Origin: Flectobacillus sp049240685
GTDB taxonomy: Bacteria; Bacteroidota; Bacteroidia; Cytophagales; Spirosomataceae
NCBI RefSeq assembly: GCF_049240685.1
Contig: NZ_JBMLSD010000415.1
Coordinates: forward strand, 1-5,895
Direction of reading: 5' to 3'
Length of the DNA stretch: 5,895 bases
The position numbers and the translations under genes were made by a program. Within the stretch, counting starts at the first letter, position 1; every line of letters begins with the position of its first letter. The notes under the pieces are model-generated. The model did not search any database and was not told the DNA's origin. It saw only the letters and a list, made by a program, of their open reading frames with translations. Below are positions 5,862-5,895 of the stretch, piece by piece.

Positions 5862-5895
5862 GCATGAGCAGTTCCAAATTGAGAGAATTTTGATT

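Noticed and set aside
5864..5893. Start of a gene downstream of GH16 (ATG at 5864)
   Set aside because: The frame stops after nine codons, so no following gene begins within the window.

Overview
The window looks like a piece of a Bacteroidota chromosome, most likely a Cytophagales-type environmental bacterium. The evidence is the moderately AT-rich coding DNA, very AT-rich intergenic DNA, start codons without clear Shine-Dalgarno sequences, signal peptides ending in '-FAQ' or '-LAQ', a candidate TAnnTTTG-type -7 promoter box, and protein families common in that group. The genus assignment is only inference. No mobile element, CRISPR array, tRNA or rRNA was seen.

Layout. Positions 1-221 are a non-coding leader with a candidate promoter (61-94) and an operator-like palindrome (71-82). 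Next come two same-strand genes for exported proteins, 117 bp apart. The first (222-2018) has an N-terminal 3-keto-disaccharide hydrolase (DUF1080) domain and a long, poorly assigned C-terminal part. The second (2136-4133) has a sugar-dehydrogenase-like beta-propeller followed by a c-type cytochrome domain. A strong hairpin terminator at 4159-4197 ends this unit and also faces the end of a convergent minus-strand gene (4226-4567) for a small SCP2-like (sterol carrier protein type) cytosolic protein. A 457-bp gene-free stretch (4568-5024) holds four inverted repeats, a possible gene relic and, at its right end, a second candidate promoter. It leads into a secreted GH16 beta-glucanase gene (5025-5861). 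The last 34 bases hold no supported gene.

How the genes may work together. GH16 enzymes cut beta-1,3 or beta-1,3/1,4-glucans outside the cytoplasm. DUF1080 proteins are linked to cleavage of 3-keto-glycosides. The propeller-cytochrome protein has the architecture of a redox enzyme or electron carrier. The three exported proteins therefore fit a glycan-processing theme, but a direct pathway is inference. The two outer transcription units share a bipartite upstream motif, TCTAATTTT-N16/17-TTACATTT, which suggests the same promoter class or shared control. The individual protein families are known. The less explained parts are the pairing of the first two genes, the C-terminal two-thirds of the first protein, and the structured intergenic region.
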